The notes beneath the pieces are model-generated. The model did no database searches, was not told the DNA's origin, and saw nothing but the letters and a program-made list of their open reading frames with translations. The position numbers and the translations under genes are program-made. Positions 15,291 through 23,400 of a stretch of DNA of 32,528 nt are shown here, in pieces; the first letter of the stretch is position 1, and each line of letters starts with the position of its first letter. Source of the stretch: an uncultured Acidimicrobiales bacterium (lineage in GTDB: Bacteria; Actinomycetota; Acidimicrobiia; Acidimicrobiales; UBA10347); contig CALDYC010000006.1 of assembly GCA_937941245.1 (NCBI GenBank), forward strand, positions 1 through 32,528. The letters are read 5' to 3'.

Positions 15291-15869
15291 CTAACGCAGA
15301 GGTCGTAGCCGCTTGACGAGCGCGCCGAGCGCACTGCCGACGATCAAGCCGCCCGTGACATCTGACGCGTGATGGATTTTCACGTGGATTCTGCTCGCAG
15401 CAACGAGCCCGGCAGCGGCGGCATAGACCGGTCCGAACCGAGATCGGTCGGCAAGCAGTACCGCGGCCATCGACGCACTACTTGCGTGGCCGCTGGGGAA
15501 GCTGCTGGTCCGTGGAATACGCAAGCGCAACGGGCGCGGCGCGTCGACGATCGGCCGCGATCGTTTGAACATCGATTTCACGACGCCGTTGACCAGGCCA
15601 GACTCGACGGCTAGAGCGACGATCAACCGAATCGAGGCTGGTTCGTTGCGATGGCGAAACGCGGCCTGACCCGTGGCAATCAGATGCCACAACATGCTGT
15701 GGTCTCCGAGTTCTGAGGCCCCGTAGAAAATACGGTCAAAGGTCGGGTTGCCGCGCATGGTGTCGAACCACCCGTCGACTTTGGCGTCGTAGGTATCGAT
15801 GGTCGTCCACAACGCGTTCCGCGTTTCAGTCATCGTCGTGTCGGCGAAAGGCACCGCGGGGGAAGGCAC
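15291..15869 (-). CDS. PAP2-family phosphatase
   Basis: Type 2 phosphatidic acid phosphatase family, 192 aa. The three family motifs are complete: K98-x6-R105-P106 (KSMFKRSRP), P125-S-G-H128, and S159-R-x5-H166-x3-D170. Hydrophobic segments occur around residues 79-97, 130-140 and 147-160, so it is probably a membrane protein acting on lipid phosphates such as phosphatidate or undecaprenyl diphosphate; specificity is not visible. The GTG start at 15869 is supported by a leaderless -10 box; M13 is an alternative. The flavoprotein gene lies upstream on the same strand, but this gene has its own promoter. Confidence 0.85.
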   Translation of the reverse strand: MPSPAVPFADTTMTETRNALWTTIDTYDAKVDGWFDTMRGNPTFDRIFYGASELGDHSMLWHLIATGQAAFRHRNEPASIRLIVALAVESGLVNGVVKSMFKRSRPIVDAPRPLRLRIPRTSSFPSGHASSASMAAVLLADRSRFGPVYAAAAGLVAASRIHVKIHHASDVTGGLIVGSALGALVKRLRPLR

Positions 15870-15875
15870 CCGTGC

Positions 15876-15881
15876 AGTTTA
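15876..15881 (-). promoter_or_regulatory. -10 box TAAACT, leaderless start of the PAP2 gene
   Basis: On the minus strand TAAACT is followed by GCACGG (6 nt) and GTG 15869. Confidence 0.6.
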
Positions 15882-15902
15882 GGAACCGATGCCTGGCCTC
15901 AG

Positions 15903-15962
15903 CCGTCAACTCAGTGCACCGTCAGGTCAGTGTGCTGTCAGCGCAGCGACCCGTCAGGTCCA
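15903..15962. repeat. 16-bp imperfect tandem repeat
   Basis: About 3.75 copies of a 16-bp unit of the form CCGTCAGGTCAGTGNN run from 15903 to about 15962. The array fills the gap between the PAP2 gene and the flavoprotein gene and extends over the latter's stop codon and last codons. Copies differ at several positions. Confidence 0.65.
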
Positions 15963-17174
15963 GGCGCCGGGCTTGGTGAACGCGTCGCGTCGCCATCGGC
16001 GCGGGGTGCCGAGCAGTGCCCGCGGGTAATCCTCGAACAGCCAGCGAGCGAAATTGCGGCGAGTCCACGGACTCGTAGCAGTGAGCGCCAGGGCACCTCG
16101 GGCTCCGAGCGATGTACCAAGAAGTGGCGAAAGCTTGGCCGCAAAGCGCATGTCGATCGCGAGTTCACGCTCGACCTCGCGCCGGTAGGAGGTCGCTGCT
16201 TCACCTGGGTCACCGGAACCAGCGAGAATGGAACCCGCGGCTGCCATACCGGTCTGCAACGCCTGGCCGATGCCTTCGCCGGTGAGCGGATCACACGCCG
16301 CAGCGGCGTCGCCGACGAAGAAGGTGCGGTGAGCGGTGAGCGCAACATCACCGACCCGAGCCGGAATCGGCCAGGCCTTGTGGCGCGACTCGGGCTCAGC
16401 AAACGGGCCTAGGACGTCTCGAATATGTGGACGATCAAGGATCGCTGGCCAGATGTCGGCCATGTCGCCCACCTGGTGGGTTTCGCGTAACACGCCAAAC
16501 CCAACGTTTGCTCGACCGTTCGGCAACGGGAACGACCAGACATAGCCCGGCAAAATGTCTGGCTCGAACCACACAAATAGTTCACGAGAGGCTCGGGGGC
16601 CGACGTGCTTCCAGTACTGGCGAAACGCATGCCATTCGCCGCGATAGCCGGGTTGGCCAAGACCAAGTGCCTTGCGTGTCGGCGACCACATGCCATCGGC
16701 TGCGATGCACCAGTGGGCAATCAACTCGCCGGTGTCGGTCGCGACAGCGATCCGATCGTCGAATAACTTGATGTGTGTCATCGCGGTGTCTTCGCGCACG
16801 TCAACGCCGCATTCTCGAGCCAGGTTCACGAGAGCATGGTCAAGGTCGCTTCGCGTGGCGATGGCGGCGAATTGACCCTTTCCCTTGGGGAGGGGAAATT
16901 GGCGTTCGATCTGTTTCGGGTCGCTGATCCACACATCGTCAACCGGCATCCAGGACGGAACCGTCGCCGGGTCGAGCCCGAGGTGATCAAGATGGCGCAA
17001 GGCTCCTGCCGTCAGTCCATCGCCGCAACACTTATCGCGGGGGAACCGTGCCTTGTCGATCAAAGTCACCTGGCGCCCGGCGCGGGCCAAGGTGATTGCC
17101 GCGGCGGTGCCGGCTGGTCCTGCGCCGATAACGACGGTCGATTCAGGCGCGTTTCCCGGTCGCAAAGTGGTCAC
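15954..17174 (-). CDS. Geranylgeranyl reductase-family FAD-dependent oxidoreductase
   Basis: Flavoprotein of 406 aa. The dinucleotide-binding motif is VIGAGPAGTAAA (G17, G19, G22). It is followed by the family motif FPRDKCCGDGLT and by GDAAAACDPLTGEGIGQAL around D289, which binds FAD. The motif order is that of geranylgeranyl reductases and related enzymes (digeranylgeranylglycerophospholipid reductase, MenJ), which reduce isoprenoid double bonds. In actinobacteria, saturation of a menaquinone side chain is a plausible role, but this is inference; the family also includes oxidases of other substrates. The GTG start at 17174 follows a leaderless -10 box. It is divergent from nrdJ. Confidence 0.85.
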   Translation of the reverse strand: MTTLRPGNAPESTVVIGAGPAGTAAAITLARAGRQVTLIDKARFPRDKCCGDGLTAGALRHLDHLGLDPATVPSWMPVDDVWISDPKQIERQFPLPKGKGQFAAIATRSDLDHALVNLARECGVDVREDTAMTHIKLFDDRIAVATDTGELIAHWCIAADGMWSPTRKALGLGQPGYRGEWHAFRQYWKHVGPRASRELFVWFEPDILPGYVWSFPLPNGRANVGFGVLRETHQVGDMADIWPAILDRPHIRDVLGPFAEPESRHKAWPIPARVGDVALTAHRTFFVGDAAAACDPLTGEGIGQALQTGMAAAGSILAGSGDPGEAATSYRREVERELAIDMRFAAKLSPLLGTSLGARGALALTATSPWTRRNFARWLFEDYPRALLGTPRRWRRDAFTKPGAWT

Positions 17175-17180
17175 GAGCCG

Positions 17181-17186
17181 AGGTTA
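17181..17186 (-). promoter_or_regulatory. -10 box TAACCT, leaderless start of the flavoprotein gene
   Basis: On the minus strand TAACCT is followed by CGGCTC (6 nt) and GTG 17174. The position confirms the start codon. Confidence 0.65.
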
Positions 17187-17237
17187 TGAGTCTCCGCTGA
17201 CTGGTGCGTTGCTGTGTTCACAAATGATGGCCGAGCC

Positions 17238-17286
17238 TGTGGATATGTGGCGCGAAATCCACAACAAAGTCCAGTGGTAATCCACA
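17238..17286. promoter_or_regulatory. Cluster of three DnaA-box-like sites upstream of nrdJ
   Basis: ATATCCACA (minus strand, 17246-17238), AAATCCACA (17255-17263) and TAATCCACA (17278-17286) each match the consensus TTATCCACA with one or two mismatches. The first two form an inverted repeat, TGTGGAT-N13-ATCCACA, before the candidate nrdJ promoter. E. coli controls nrdAB with DnaA, so the position is meaningful; binding is untested. Confidence 0.45.
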
Positions 17287-17453
17287 GGGTGATATGCGTA
17301 TCGTCACTGCACGGGCGCATCGCAGCAGTTGGGGTTCGGCCTGTGGCAAGTTCTGAGACCGTGGTGGGTCGAGAGCAAGACCTTCATCAGGGGGCGAGAC
17401 CCCGATGCGACCTGAATCCCCTGCTGCGGTGCGTTCGTACTCTCTCCCCATTC

Positions 17454-17497
17454 AGCCTCGCCCCAACCAGCCTCGCCCCAACGAGCCTCATCCCTAC
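17454..17497 (+). repeat. 15-bp repeat in the nrdJ leader
   Basis: Units CAGCCTCGCCCCAAC, CAGCCTCGCCCCAAC and a diverged GAGCCTCATCCCTAC follow one another. The period is again 15 bp. If translated in the nrdJ frame they would encode a Pro/Arg/Asn-rich repeat. Confidence 0.8.
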
Positions 17498-17554
17498 AAG
17501 CCCGGTCAATTCACGTCCCATGACGCCGAACTGCGGCCAGAAGCAGATCACGCA

Positions 17555-20407
17555 ATGAAAAATCCTGCGGTGGACACAACAGTCAATCCAGCACCCGTCG
17601 GCGGGGCGACGGTGCAATCATCCGATGCCCGAATTGGACTACGTCGATGGTTCACAATTGAGGGTGTCCATCCCGACGATGAACTTGAGTGGGAGCGACG
17701 CACCGTCAACATCACCAACGCCAACGACGGCTCGACGGTGTTTAACCAGGACGACGTCGAGTTTCCTGTCGGGTGGTCAGAGACCGCTGGCAAAATTGTT
17801 GCCCAGAAGTACTTTCGGGGTCAGCTCGGCACCGAACAGCGTGAATGGTCACTGCGTCAGGTCATCGACCGTGTCGTTACCACGATTGCAGATTGGGGCG
17901 AACAAGATGGCTACTTCGCCGATGTAACCGAGGCAGCAACCTTTCGAGCCGAACTGACTTGGCTGCTGCTCAACCAGCGGGCAGCATTCAACTCGCCCGT
18001 GTGGTTCAACATCGGCGTCGAGGGCGTTCCGCAGCAGTCCTCAGCGTGTTTCATTTTGTCCGTTGACGACAGCATGGACTCAATCCTCAACTGGTATGTC
18101 GAAGAGGGCCGGATATTTAAGGGCGGCTCAGGCGCTGGGGTAAACCTCAGCCGAATCAGGTCCTCGAAAGAATCGATGACCGGTGGCGGTGCCCCAAGTG
18201 GCCCGGTCAGCTTCATGCGCGGCGCCGATGCGTCGGCCGGCACCATCAAGTCGGGCGGCAAAACACGTCGTGCAGCGAAGATGGTCGTGCTCGATATTGA
18301 TCATCCCGACGTCGAAGAATTTGTCTGGTGCAAGGCTCGCGAAGAAGACAAGGCACGAGCGCTCGCAGCTGCGGGCTTCGACGTCTCGCTTAACGGTCTC
18401 GACAGCCACTCACTGCAATACCAAAACGCCAATAACTCGGTTCGCTTAAGTGACGACTTTATGCGAGCTGTCATCGACGACCTTCCCTGGGACCTGCTTG
18501 CGCGCACCTCAGGGGAGGCCGTCGAAACCCGCCCAGCCCGAGAACTGTTCTCGGCGATCGCCGAGGCAGCATGGCAATGCGCCGACCCCGGCGTGCAATT
18601 CGGGTCGACCATCAATCGCTGGCACACCTCGCCGAGCGGTGGCCCGATCAATGCCAGCAATCCGTGCAGCGAGTATCTGCACCTCGATAACAGCGCCTGC
18701 AATCTCGCGAGCATCAATCTGCTGAGCTTCCTCGGCGACGACGACCAGTTCGACGTCGAGGGGTTCCGATCGGCCTGCCAGATCTTGATCACGGCGCAGG
18801 AGATTCTTGTTGGCCACTCGGCCTACCCGACACCCGCAATCGGCGAAACCACCCGCCGGTATCGCCAGCTCGGCCTTGGCTACGCCAACCTCGGAGCGCT
18901 GCTGATGGCGATGGGGTTGGCCTACGACAGCGAAGACGGCCGAGCCATGGCCGCAGCAATCACCGCGCTGATGAGCGGCGAGGCCTATCGCACCTCAGCT
19001 GGCATTGCTGCCCGCATGGGTTCCTATGACGCCTTCGAAGACGATCGCACCGCCATGCTGCGAGTGCTCGACATGCATCACGAAGCGGCAGTTTCGGCTG
19101 CCGAAGCTGTCAACTCTGGCGACAACACTGAACTTGCGTCCGCGGTGCTCAGCACGTGGAGCGAAACGTGCGAGCGGGCAAGCGATACTGGCGTGCGCAA
19201 CGCTCAGACCACCGTGTTGGCGCCGACAGGCACGATCAGCTTCATGATGGATTGCGACACCACCGGCATCGAACCGGACTTTGCGCTCGTCAAATTCAAG
19301 CAACTCGTCGGCGGCGGAAACCTGTCCATCGTGAATCAGACCGTTGCACGGGCGTTGCGGCGCCTCGGGTATGGCCCCACGCGCATCGACGAAATCATCG
19401 GACACCTCGAATCGACCGGCTCAATCGTTGGTGCCCCCGGTCTTCGCGACGAGCACCTCGCCGTTTTCGCCTGCTCGGTCGGTGAAAATCACATCGAACC
19501 AAACGGTCACATCGCCATGATGGCAGCCGTTCAGCCGTTCCTATCGGGGGGAATATCGAAGACTGTGAACCTGCCGGAGCAGGCAACACCGGCTGATATC
19601 GAATCGCTGCTGATCGACGCGTGGCGAACGGGTGCTAAGGCGGTAGCGGTGTACCGCGATAATTGCAAGGTGGCCCAGCCCTTGAGTTCGGGGACCGGTT
19701 CTGGCGAAACCTCTGAGGAGCTTTCGTTTGGCCTCACCGATGTCGATCAGGTCGCCGCGGTGGCTGCCAGCACTCAACCGCAGGCTGCCCCGGTCCGTAA
19801 GCGGCTGCCGCGTAGCCGTCGGTCGCGCACATTCGAGTTTCGGGTCGCAGACTGCAAGGGCTTTGTCACCGTCGGCGAATATGACGACGGGCGCCCCGGT
19901 GAAATTTTCGTGCGGGTGTCCAAGCAGGGATCGACGCTTGCCGGCATTATGGACGCGTTCGCCATCTCGCTCAGCCACGGCCTGCAATACGGCGTGCCGA
20001 TCGGCGCATTCGTGCAGGCCTTTGTCGGCATGCGCTTCGAACCTGCTGGCATGACCGACGATCCTGATCTTCGGATTGCTAGCAGCCTGATCGATTACCT
20101 CTTCCGTCGACTGGCACTCGACTATTTGAGTGTCGAAGAACGCGAGGCCCTCAATATCTTGAGCGTCGGGGAACGTGCACAGCAGACACTGCCCGGAGTC
20201 GTCGAGTCCACGACCTCGACATCGCCCGGTCTCGACTTGTCGCCTGAACCAGCTTCCCAAGCAGCCGCCCCCGAGGGCAGCGTGCTCGAGCCGATACGGC
20301 CTGCAGACACCGGCGCTCCGATGTGCATGGACTGCGGTACGTTCATGGTGCGTGCCGGAAGTTGCTACGCGTGCAACAGTTGCGGGAGCACCAGCGGTTG
20401 CAGCTGA
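17555..20407 (+). CDS. nrdJ: Adenosylcobalamin-dependent (class II) ribonucleotide reductase
   Basis: Makes deoxyribonucleotides from ribonucleotides with an adenosylcobalamin-generated radical, independent of oxygen. The 950-aa protein follows the actinobacterial NrdJ layout: VHPDDELEWERR near the start, FNSPVWFNIGV, the first redox Cys in SSACFILSVDDSMDSI, EEGRIFKGGSGAGVNLSRIRSS, the loop SNPCSEYLHLDNSACNLASINL with the radical Cys and catalytic Asn/Glu, and PTGTISFMMDCDTTGIEPDF. The C-terminal tail is Cys-rich (CMDCG...CYACNSCG...GC) and delivers reducing equivalents. I chose ATG 17555 because it gives about 29 residues before the conserved GLRRWF, similar to streptomycete NrdJ; the frame is open to 17405. 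The ribosome site is weak. The permease gene follows 24 bp after the stop. Confidence 0.93.
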   Translation: MKNPAVDTTVNPAPVGGATVQSSDARIGLRRWFTIEGVHPDDELEWERRTVNITNANDGSTVFNQDDVEFPVGWSETAGKIVAQKYFRGQLGTEQREWSLRQVIDRVVTTIADWGEQDGYFADVTEAATFRAELTWLLLNQRAAFNSPVWFNIGVEGVPQQSSACFILSVDDSMDSILNWYVEEGRIFKGGSGAGVNLSRIRSSKESMTGGGAPSGPVSFMRGADASAGTIKSGGKTRRAAKMVVLDIDHPDVEEFVWCKAREEDKARALAAAGFDVSLNGLDSHSLQYQNANNSVRLSDDFMRAVIDDLPWDLLARTSGEAVETRPARELFSAIAEAAWQCADPGVQFGSTINRWHTSPSGGPINASNPCSEYLHLDNSACNLASINLLSFLGDDDQFDVEGFRSACQILITAQEILVGHSAYPTPAIGETTRRYRQLGLGYANLGALLMAMGLAYDSEDGRAMAAAITALMSGEAYRTSAGIAARMGSYDAFEDDRTAMLRVLDMHHEAAVSAAEAVNSGDNTELASAVLSTWSETCERASDTGVRNAQTTVLAPTGTISFMMDCDTTGIEPDFALVKFKQLVGGGNLSIVNQTVARALRRLGYGPTRIDEIIGHLESTGSIVGAPGLRDEHLAVFACSVGENHIEPNGHIAMMAAVQPFLSGGISKTVNLPEQATPADIESLLIDAWRTGAKAVAVYRDNCKVAQPLSSGTGSGETSEELSFGLTDVDQVAAVAASTQPQAAPVRKRLPRSRRSRTFEFRVADCKGFVTVGEYDDGRPGEIFVRVSKQGSTLAGIMDAFAISLSHGLQYGVPIGAFVQAFVGMRFEPAGMTDDPDLRIASSLIDYLFRRLALDYLSVEEREALNILSVGERAQQTLPGVVESTTSTSPGLDLSPEPASQAAAPEGSVLEPIRPADTGAPMCMDCGTFMVRAGSCYACNSCGSTSGCS

Positions 20408-20431
20408 GTGCCCCGAGCTGAACGAGAGACG

Positions 20432-21664
20432 ATGTCAGACAGCGGCACCGAACCAAGTACTTCGAATGGGCCAGCATCGAATGGGCCAGCATCGAATGGG
20501 CCGGTTCCGGCTGTGCGAGATAGCGGCGCCGACAGTGATCAGTGGTGGGGAAGTGCCCCCGCAGGCATGCCGTCATGGGTAACAGGCGCCATTTGGCGTC
20601 TCGCAGGCGGAATCGTCATTTTGGCTGCCGGGTGGTGGCTGGCCCAAACATTGCGGTCGCTGCTCATCGTCATTTTCATTTCGGTGTTCTTGTCGTTTGC
20701 CATCGAACCGGCCGTCAACTCGCTCGAACGTCGTGGCGTGCGACGGGGAGTCGGCACCGGGATCATGTTCTTGGCCATTCTCGGTTCAATCACCGGCTTC
20801 GGCATTTTGATGGGTCAGGTGATCGCCGAACAGATCACCGAGCTTGTGAATGAAGCCCCCGAACGTGTCCTTGCACTCGAATCGTGGTTACAGGACAACA
20901 TCGACGACGAGATCGACCTCGGTGAGCTCCAGCGCACCGTGTCAGATTCTGGCGAGTTCCGAAGCCGAGCCACCGATGTTGCTGGCGGACTGGTGGACTT
21001 TGGCGGCGCACTGATCCGAGCCCTGTTCGACATCTTCACGATCGTGTTGTTCACGTTCTATTTGGTGGCCGAAGGACCAAAATTCCGGCGAACAATTTGT
21101 TCGATGCTGCCGCCATCTCGGCAACGAGATGTTTTGCGTATCTGGGACATCGGAACCGTTAAGACTGGCGGCTACATCGTGTCGCGTCTGATTCTGGTCG
21201 TGGTTGCCTTCCTCGCCCACTGGTTGGCGTTCGAACTGCTCGGTGTGCGTTTCTCGCTGGTCATTGCCTTGTGGGTAGGGCTGGTCAGCCAGTTCGTCCC
21301 GGTCATCGGTACCTACGTGGCGGCGATTTTCCCGGTGCTGATCGCTCTGGCGGACAAGCCGATCGTTGCGTTGTGGGTCGTGCTGTTCATGATCGTGTGG
21401 CAGCAGATCGAAAATTACTTGATTGCCCCGCGTGTGACATCGCAGACAATGGCGGTCCATCCGGCGGTCGCATTCGGCGCGGTGATTGCGGGTACTGCAA
21501 TTCTTGGTGCCGTTGGAGCGCTGCTCGCCTTGCCGGTGACTGCGACGATTCAGGGCTTCGTCTCGAGCTATATGACTCGGTACAAAGTTGACGAGGTTGT
21601 CGGCGTCGAGCATCTGACGCCGCTTGAAACCGAAGCGAACGGCGGCAACGCCGGACCGAGGTGA
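20432..21664 (+). CDS. AI-2E family transporter (UPF0118)
   Basis: Polytopic membrane protein of 410 aa. Hydrophobic segments fall near 45-75, 105-130, 190-215, 255-290 and 300-375. The conserved C-terminal half is typical: GLVSQFVPVIGTYVAAIFPVLIAL, the WQQIENYLIAPRV motif and ALLALPVTATIQGF. Despite the family name, members export different things, and several act as Na+/H+ antiporters; AI-2 transport is not implied. ATG 20432 is preceded by GAGAG; the frame also opens at GTG 20408, next to the nrdJ stop. The N-terminal 30 residues contain a 15-bp coded repeat. Its last four bases form the start of the phosphorylase gene (GTGA overlap), so the two should be translated together. Confidence 0.85.
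   Translation: MSDSGTEPSTSNGPASNGPASNGPVPAVRDSGADSDQWWGSAPAGMPSWVTGAIWRLAGGIVILAAGWWLAQTLRSLLIVIFISVFLSFAIEPAVNSLERRGVRRGVGTGIMFLAILGSITGFGILMGQVIAEQITELVNEAPERVLALESWLQDNIDDEIDLGELQRTVSDSGEFRSRATDVAGGLVDFGGALIRALFDIFTIVLFTFYLVAEGPKFRRTICSMLPPSRQRDVLRIWDIGTVKTGGYIVSRLILVVVAFLAHWLAFELLGVRFSLVIALWVGLVSQFVPVIGTYVAAIFPVLIALADKPIVALWVVLFMIVWQQIENYLIAPRVTSQTMAVHPAVAFGAVIAGTAILGAVGALLALPVTATIQGFVSSYMTRYKVDEVVGVEHLTPLETEANGGNAGPR
20464..20509 (+). repeat. 15-bp tandem repeat at the 5' end of the AI-2E gene
   Basis: Three units of AATGGGCCAGCATCG (the third diverged) encode NGPAS-NGPAS-NGPVP in the cytoplasmic N-terminal tail of the permease, before the first membrane segment. Confidence 0.85.
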
Positions 21665-23400
21665 CGGTGTCAGCACTCGCGGGCCAGCAACGGTTGACGC
21701 GGCTGGTTGGCGAGCTCTATCCCCACCTTGCAGACGATGCATTGCAGCCGTTGGTTTATCGGCTTGTGCAAGCTGCCGGCATCGATACGGCGCCAAGGGG
21801 CATGCCGTTGGCCGAGGGAACGACGGGCGAGCCGGACGGTCGGGAATGGTTGCCGAGCCAGGCCGAGACGGTGCTGATCACATATGGCGATTCGATTACC
21901 GACGGCGAGCGGCGCCCGCTCGAGGTACTCGATCAATTCTGCACGACGCACCCTGCATCACTGTTCAGCACGATTCATGTGCTTCCGTTCTTTCCGTCGA
22001 GTAGCGACGGTGGTTTCTCGGTAGTCGATCACACCACTGTCGATCCTGCGCTCGGTGACTGGGATGATCTGCGGGCCTTAACGAGCGACCGAGATCTGAT
22101 GGCGGATCTCGTGTGTAACCATGGCTCGGCATCGAGTCCTTGGGCCGCTGACCTTCGTGCCGACCGGTCCCCGGGAAACGCATACTTCAGGCGGATCGCG
22201 CCCACTGACGACCTGTCCGCAGTCGTGCGCCCACGCACCCACGACCTGCGGGCCCCAATCGTCACGGCGACTGGCACCGTCGATATCTGGGCAACGTTTA
22301 GTCACGACCAGCTTGATTTTGACTACGAGAACCCTGACGTGCTCGTCGAGTTCGCCCGGGTCATCGGGCTTTTTCTCGACAACGGCATAACCCGCGTCCG
22401 CCTCGATGCCATTGCCTATGTCTGGAAACAGCTGGGCACCCGATGCATTCACCTGCCACAAGCGCACACGATCGTGAAGATCTTTCGAGAACTGGTCCGC
22501 CAACGCGATCCACATGTGTTGGTGATCAGCGAAACAAACGTGCCCCACACCCAGAACATCTCGTACTTCGGCGACGGCGACGAAGCCCAGGTCGTGTACA
22601 ACTTCACTCTTGCCCCCATGCTCGTGTCGAGCGTTTTGCGTGAATCCACCGACGAGCTCGTTGCGTGGCTCGACCAACTTGCCCCACCGCCAGCCGGGTG
22701 CACGTTCTTGAATTTCATCGCCACCCACGATGGCATCGGCGTTCGGCCGGTTGAAGACCTGCTCGGAGCACACCAGATGGCTGAACTCGTCGACGCAGCG
22801 GTTACGTCTGGTGGCGGATGGTCGTCGTATTCGACTCCCGCCGGGGACCTTCCCTATGAGCTGAACGTGAGCCTGGCCGATCTACTCGCCGGACCAGACC
22901 GCGAAAACGTCGACCGTTTCGTCGCCGCACACGCCGCTCTGCTGGCTCTCCAAGGTATTCCGGCGATCTATATCCACTCGCTGCTGCTGACCGCTGGAGA
23001 CCAGGATCAGGTGGCGGCCACCGGCCATCGTCGCGACATCAACCGACCCACGGTGACCCTCGAAGCGGCGCTGCGAGCCACAACCCACGGCAGGTCTGGG
23101 CGAGCGGTCAGTGCGCTCTGCCACTTGCTTTGGCTGCGTCGCTCGATCGAGGCATTCGCCCCGGCACAACCGCAGCGAGTAGCCGCGATCAGTGACTGTG
23201 TGCTGGTTGTCGAGCGAGGCAAAGCCAACTCAGCAGCAGGCAACCTGATTGCGGTGCAAAACCTTTCGTCTCGCTCCGTCGCCGTTGACAACGATCCCAC
23301 GTGGCCTGCCCACGATCTGGTAACTGATACACCGACGGCGGGCGCCACGTTGCGGCTTGACCCGTGGCAGACGATGTGGCTTCAGACCCCGAAGAGCTGA
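21661..23400 (+). CDS. GH13_18 phosphorylase, probable glucosylglycerate phosphorylase
   Basis: Cytoplasmic (no signal peptide) 579-aa enzyme of glycoside hydrolase family 13 subfamily 18, the sucrose-phosphorylase group. The family landmarks are LITYGDSIT, IHVLPFFPSSSDGGFSVVDH, DLVCNHGSASSPW and IWATFSHDQLDFDYENPDV. The nucleophile is D249 in VRLDAIAYVW, the acid/base E291 in ISETNVPH, and the third Asp D357 in ATHDGIGVRP. IHLPQAHTIVK and NVPHTQNISYFGDGDEAQVVYNF resemble glucosylglycerate phosphorylases more than sucrose phosphorylases; this specificity call is inference. It would split glucosylglycerate with phosphate into glucose-1-phosphate and glycerate, recycling a compatible solute. 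The GTG start overlaps the permease stop by four bases. The 3' end overlaps the convergent MBL-like gene by 19 bp. Confidence 0.8.
   Translation: MTVSALAGQQRLTRLVGELYPHLADDALQPLVYRLVQAAGIDTAPRGMPLAEGTTGEPDGREWLPSQAETVLITYGDSITDGERRPLEVLDQFCTTHPASLFSTIHVLPFFPSSSDGGFSVVDHTTVDPALGDWDDLRALTSDRDLMADLVCNHGSASSPWAADLRADRSPGNAYFRRIAPTDDLSAVVRPRTHDLRAPIVTATGTVDIWATFSHDQLDFDYENPDVLVEFARVIGLFLDNGITRVRLDAIAYVWKQLGTRCIHLPQAHTIVKIFRELVRQRDPHVLVISETNVPHTQNISYFGDGDEAQVVYNFTLAPMLVSSVLRESTDELVAWLDQLAPPPAGCTFLNFIATHDGIGVRPVEDLLGAHQMAELVDAAVTSGGGWSSYSTPAGDLPYELNVSLADLLAGPDRENVDRFVAAHAALLALQGIPAIYIHSLLLTAGDQDQVAATGHRRDINRPTVTLEAALRATTHGRSGRAVSALCHLLWLRRSIEAFAPAQPQRVAAISDCVLVVERGKANSAAGNLIAVQNLSSRSVAVDNDPTWPAHDLVTDTPTAGATLRLDPWQTMWLQTPKS

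Larger units (their letters stand above)
17187..17554 (+). other. Long nrdJ leader/regulatory region
   Basis: This 368-bp interval has no convincing gene. It holds three DnaA-box-like sites (17238-17286), a possible -10 box TATCGT at 17299-17304 and a 15-bp repeat at 17454-17497. The nrdJ frame is open back to 17405, but the extra residues are low-complexity and absent from the usual NrdJ N-terminus. I looked for cobalamin riboswitch signatures, which are known upstream of some nrdJ genes, and did not find a convincing B12 box. A leader of about 240 nt remains unexplained. Confidence 0.5.

Noticed and set aside
17187-17554. Cobalamin riboswitch upstream of nrdJ
   Set aside because: It would be expected for some nrdJ genes, but I could not find the conserved B12-box bases or the expected set of helices. 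A covariance-model search would decide.
20432-21664. Quorum-sensing autoinducer-2 exporter
   Set aside because: The family name comes from one E. coli member; no luxS or AI-2 gene is visible, and other family members are antiporters.
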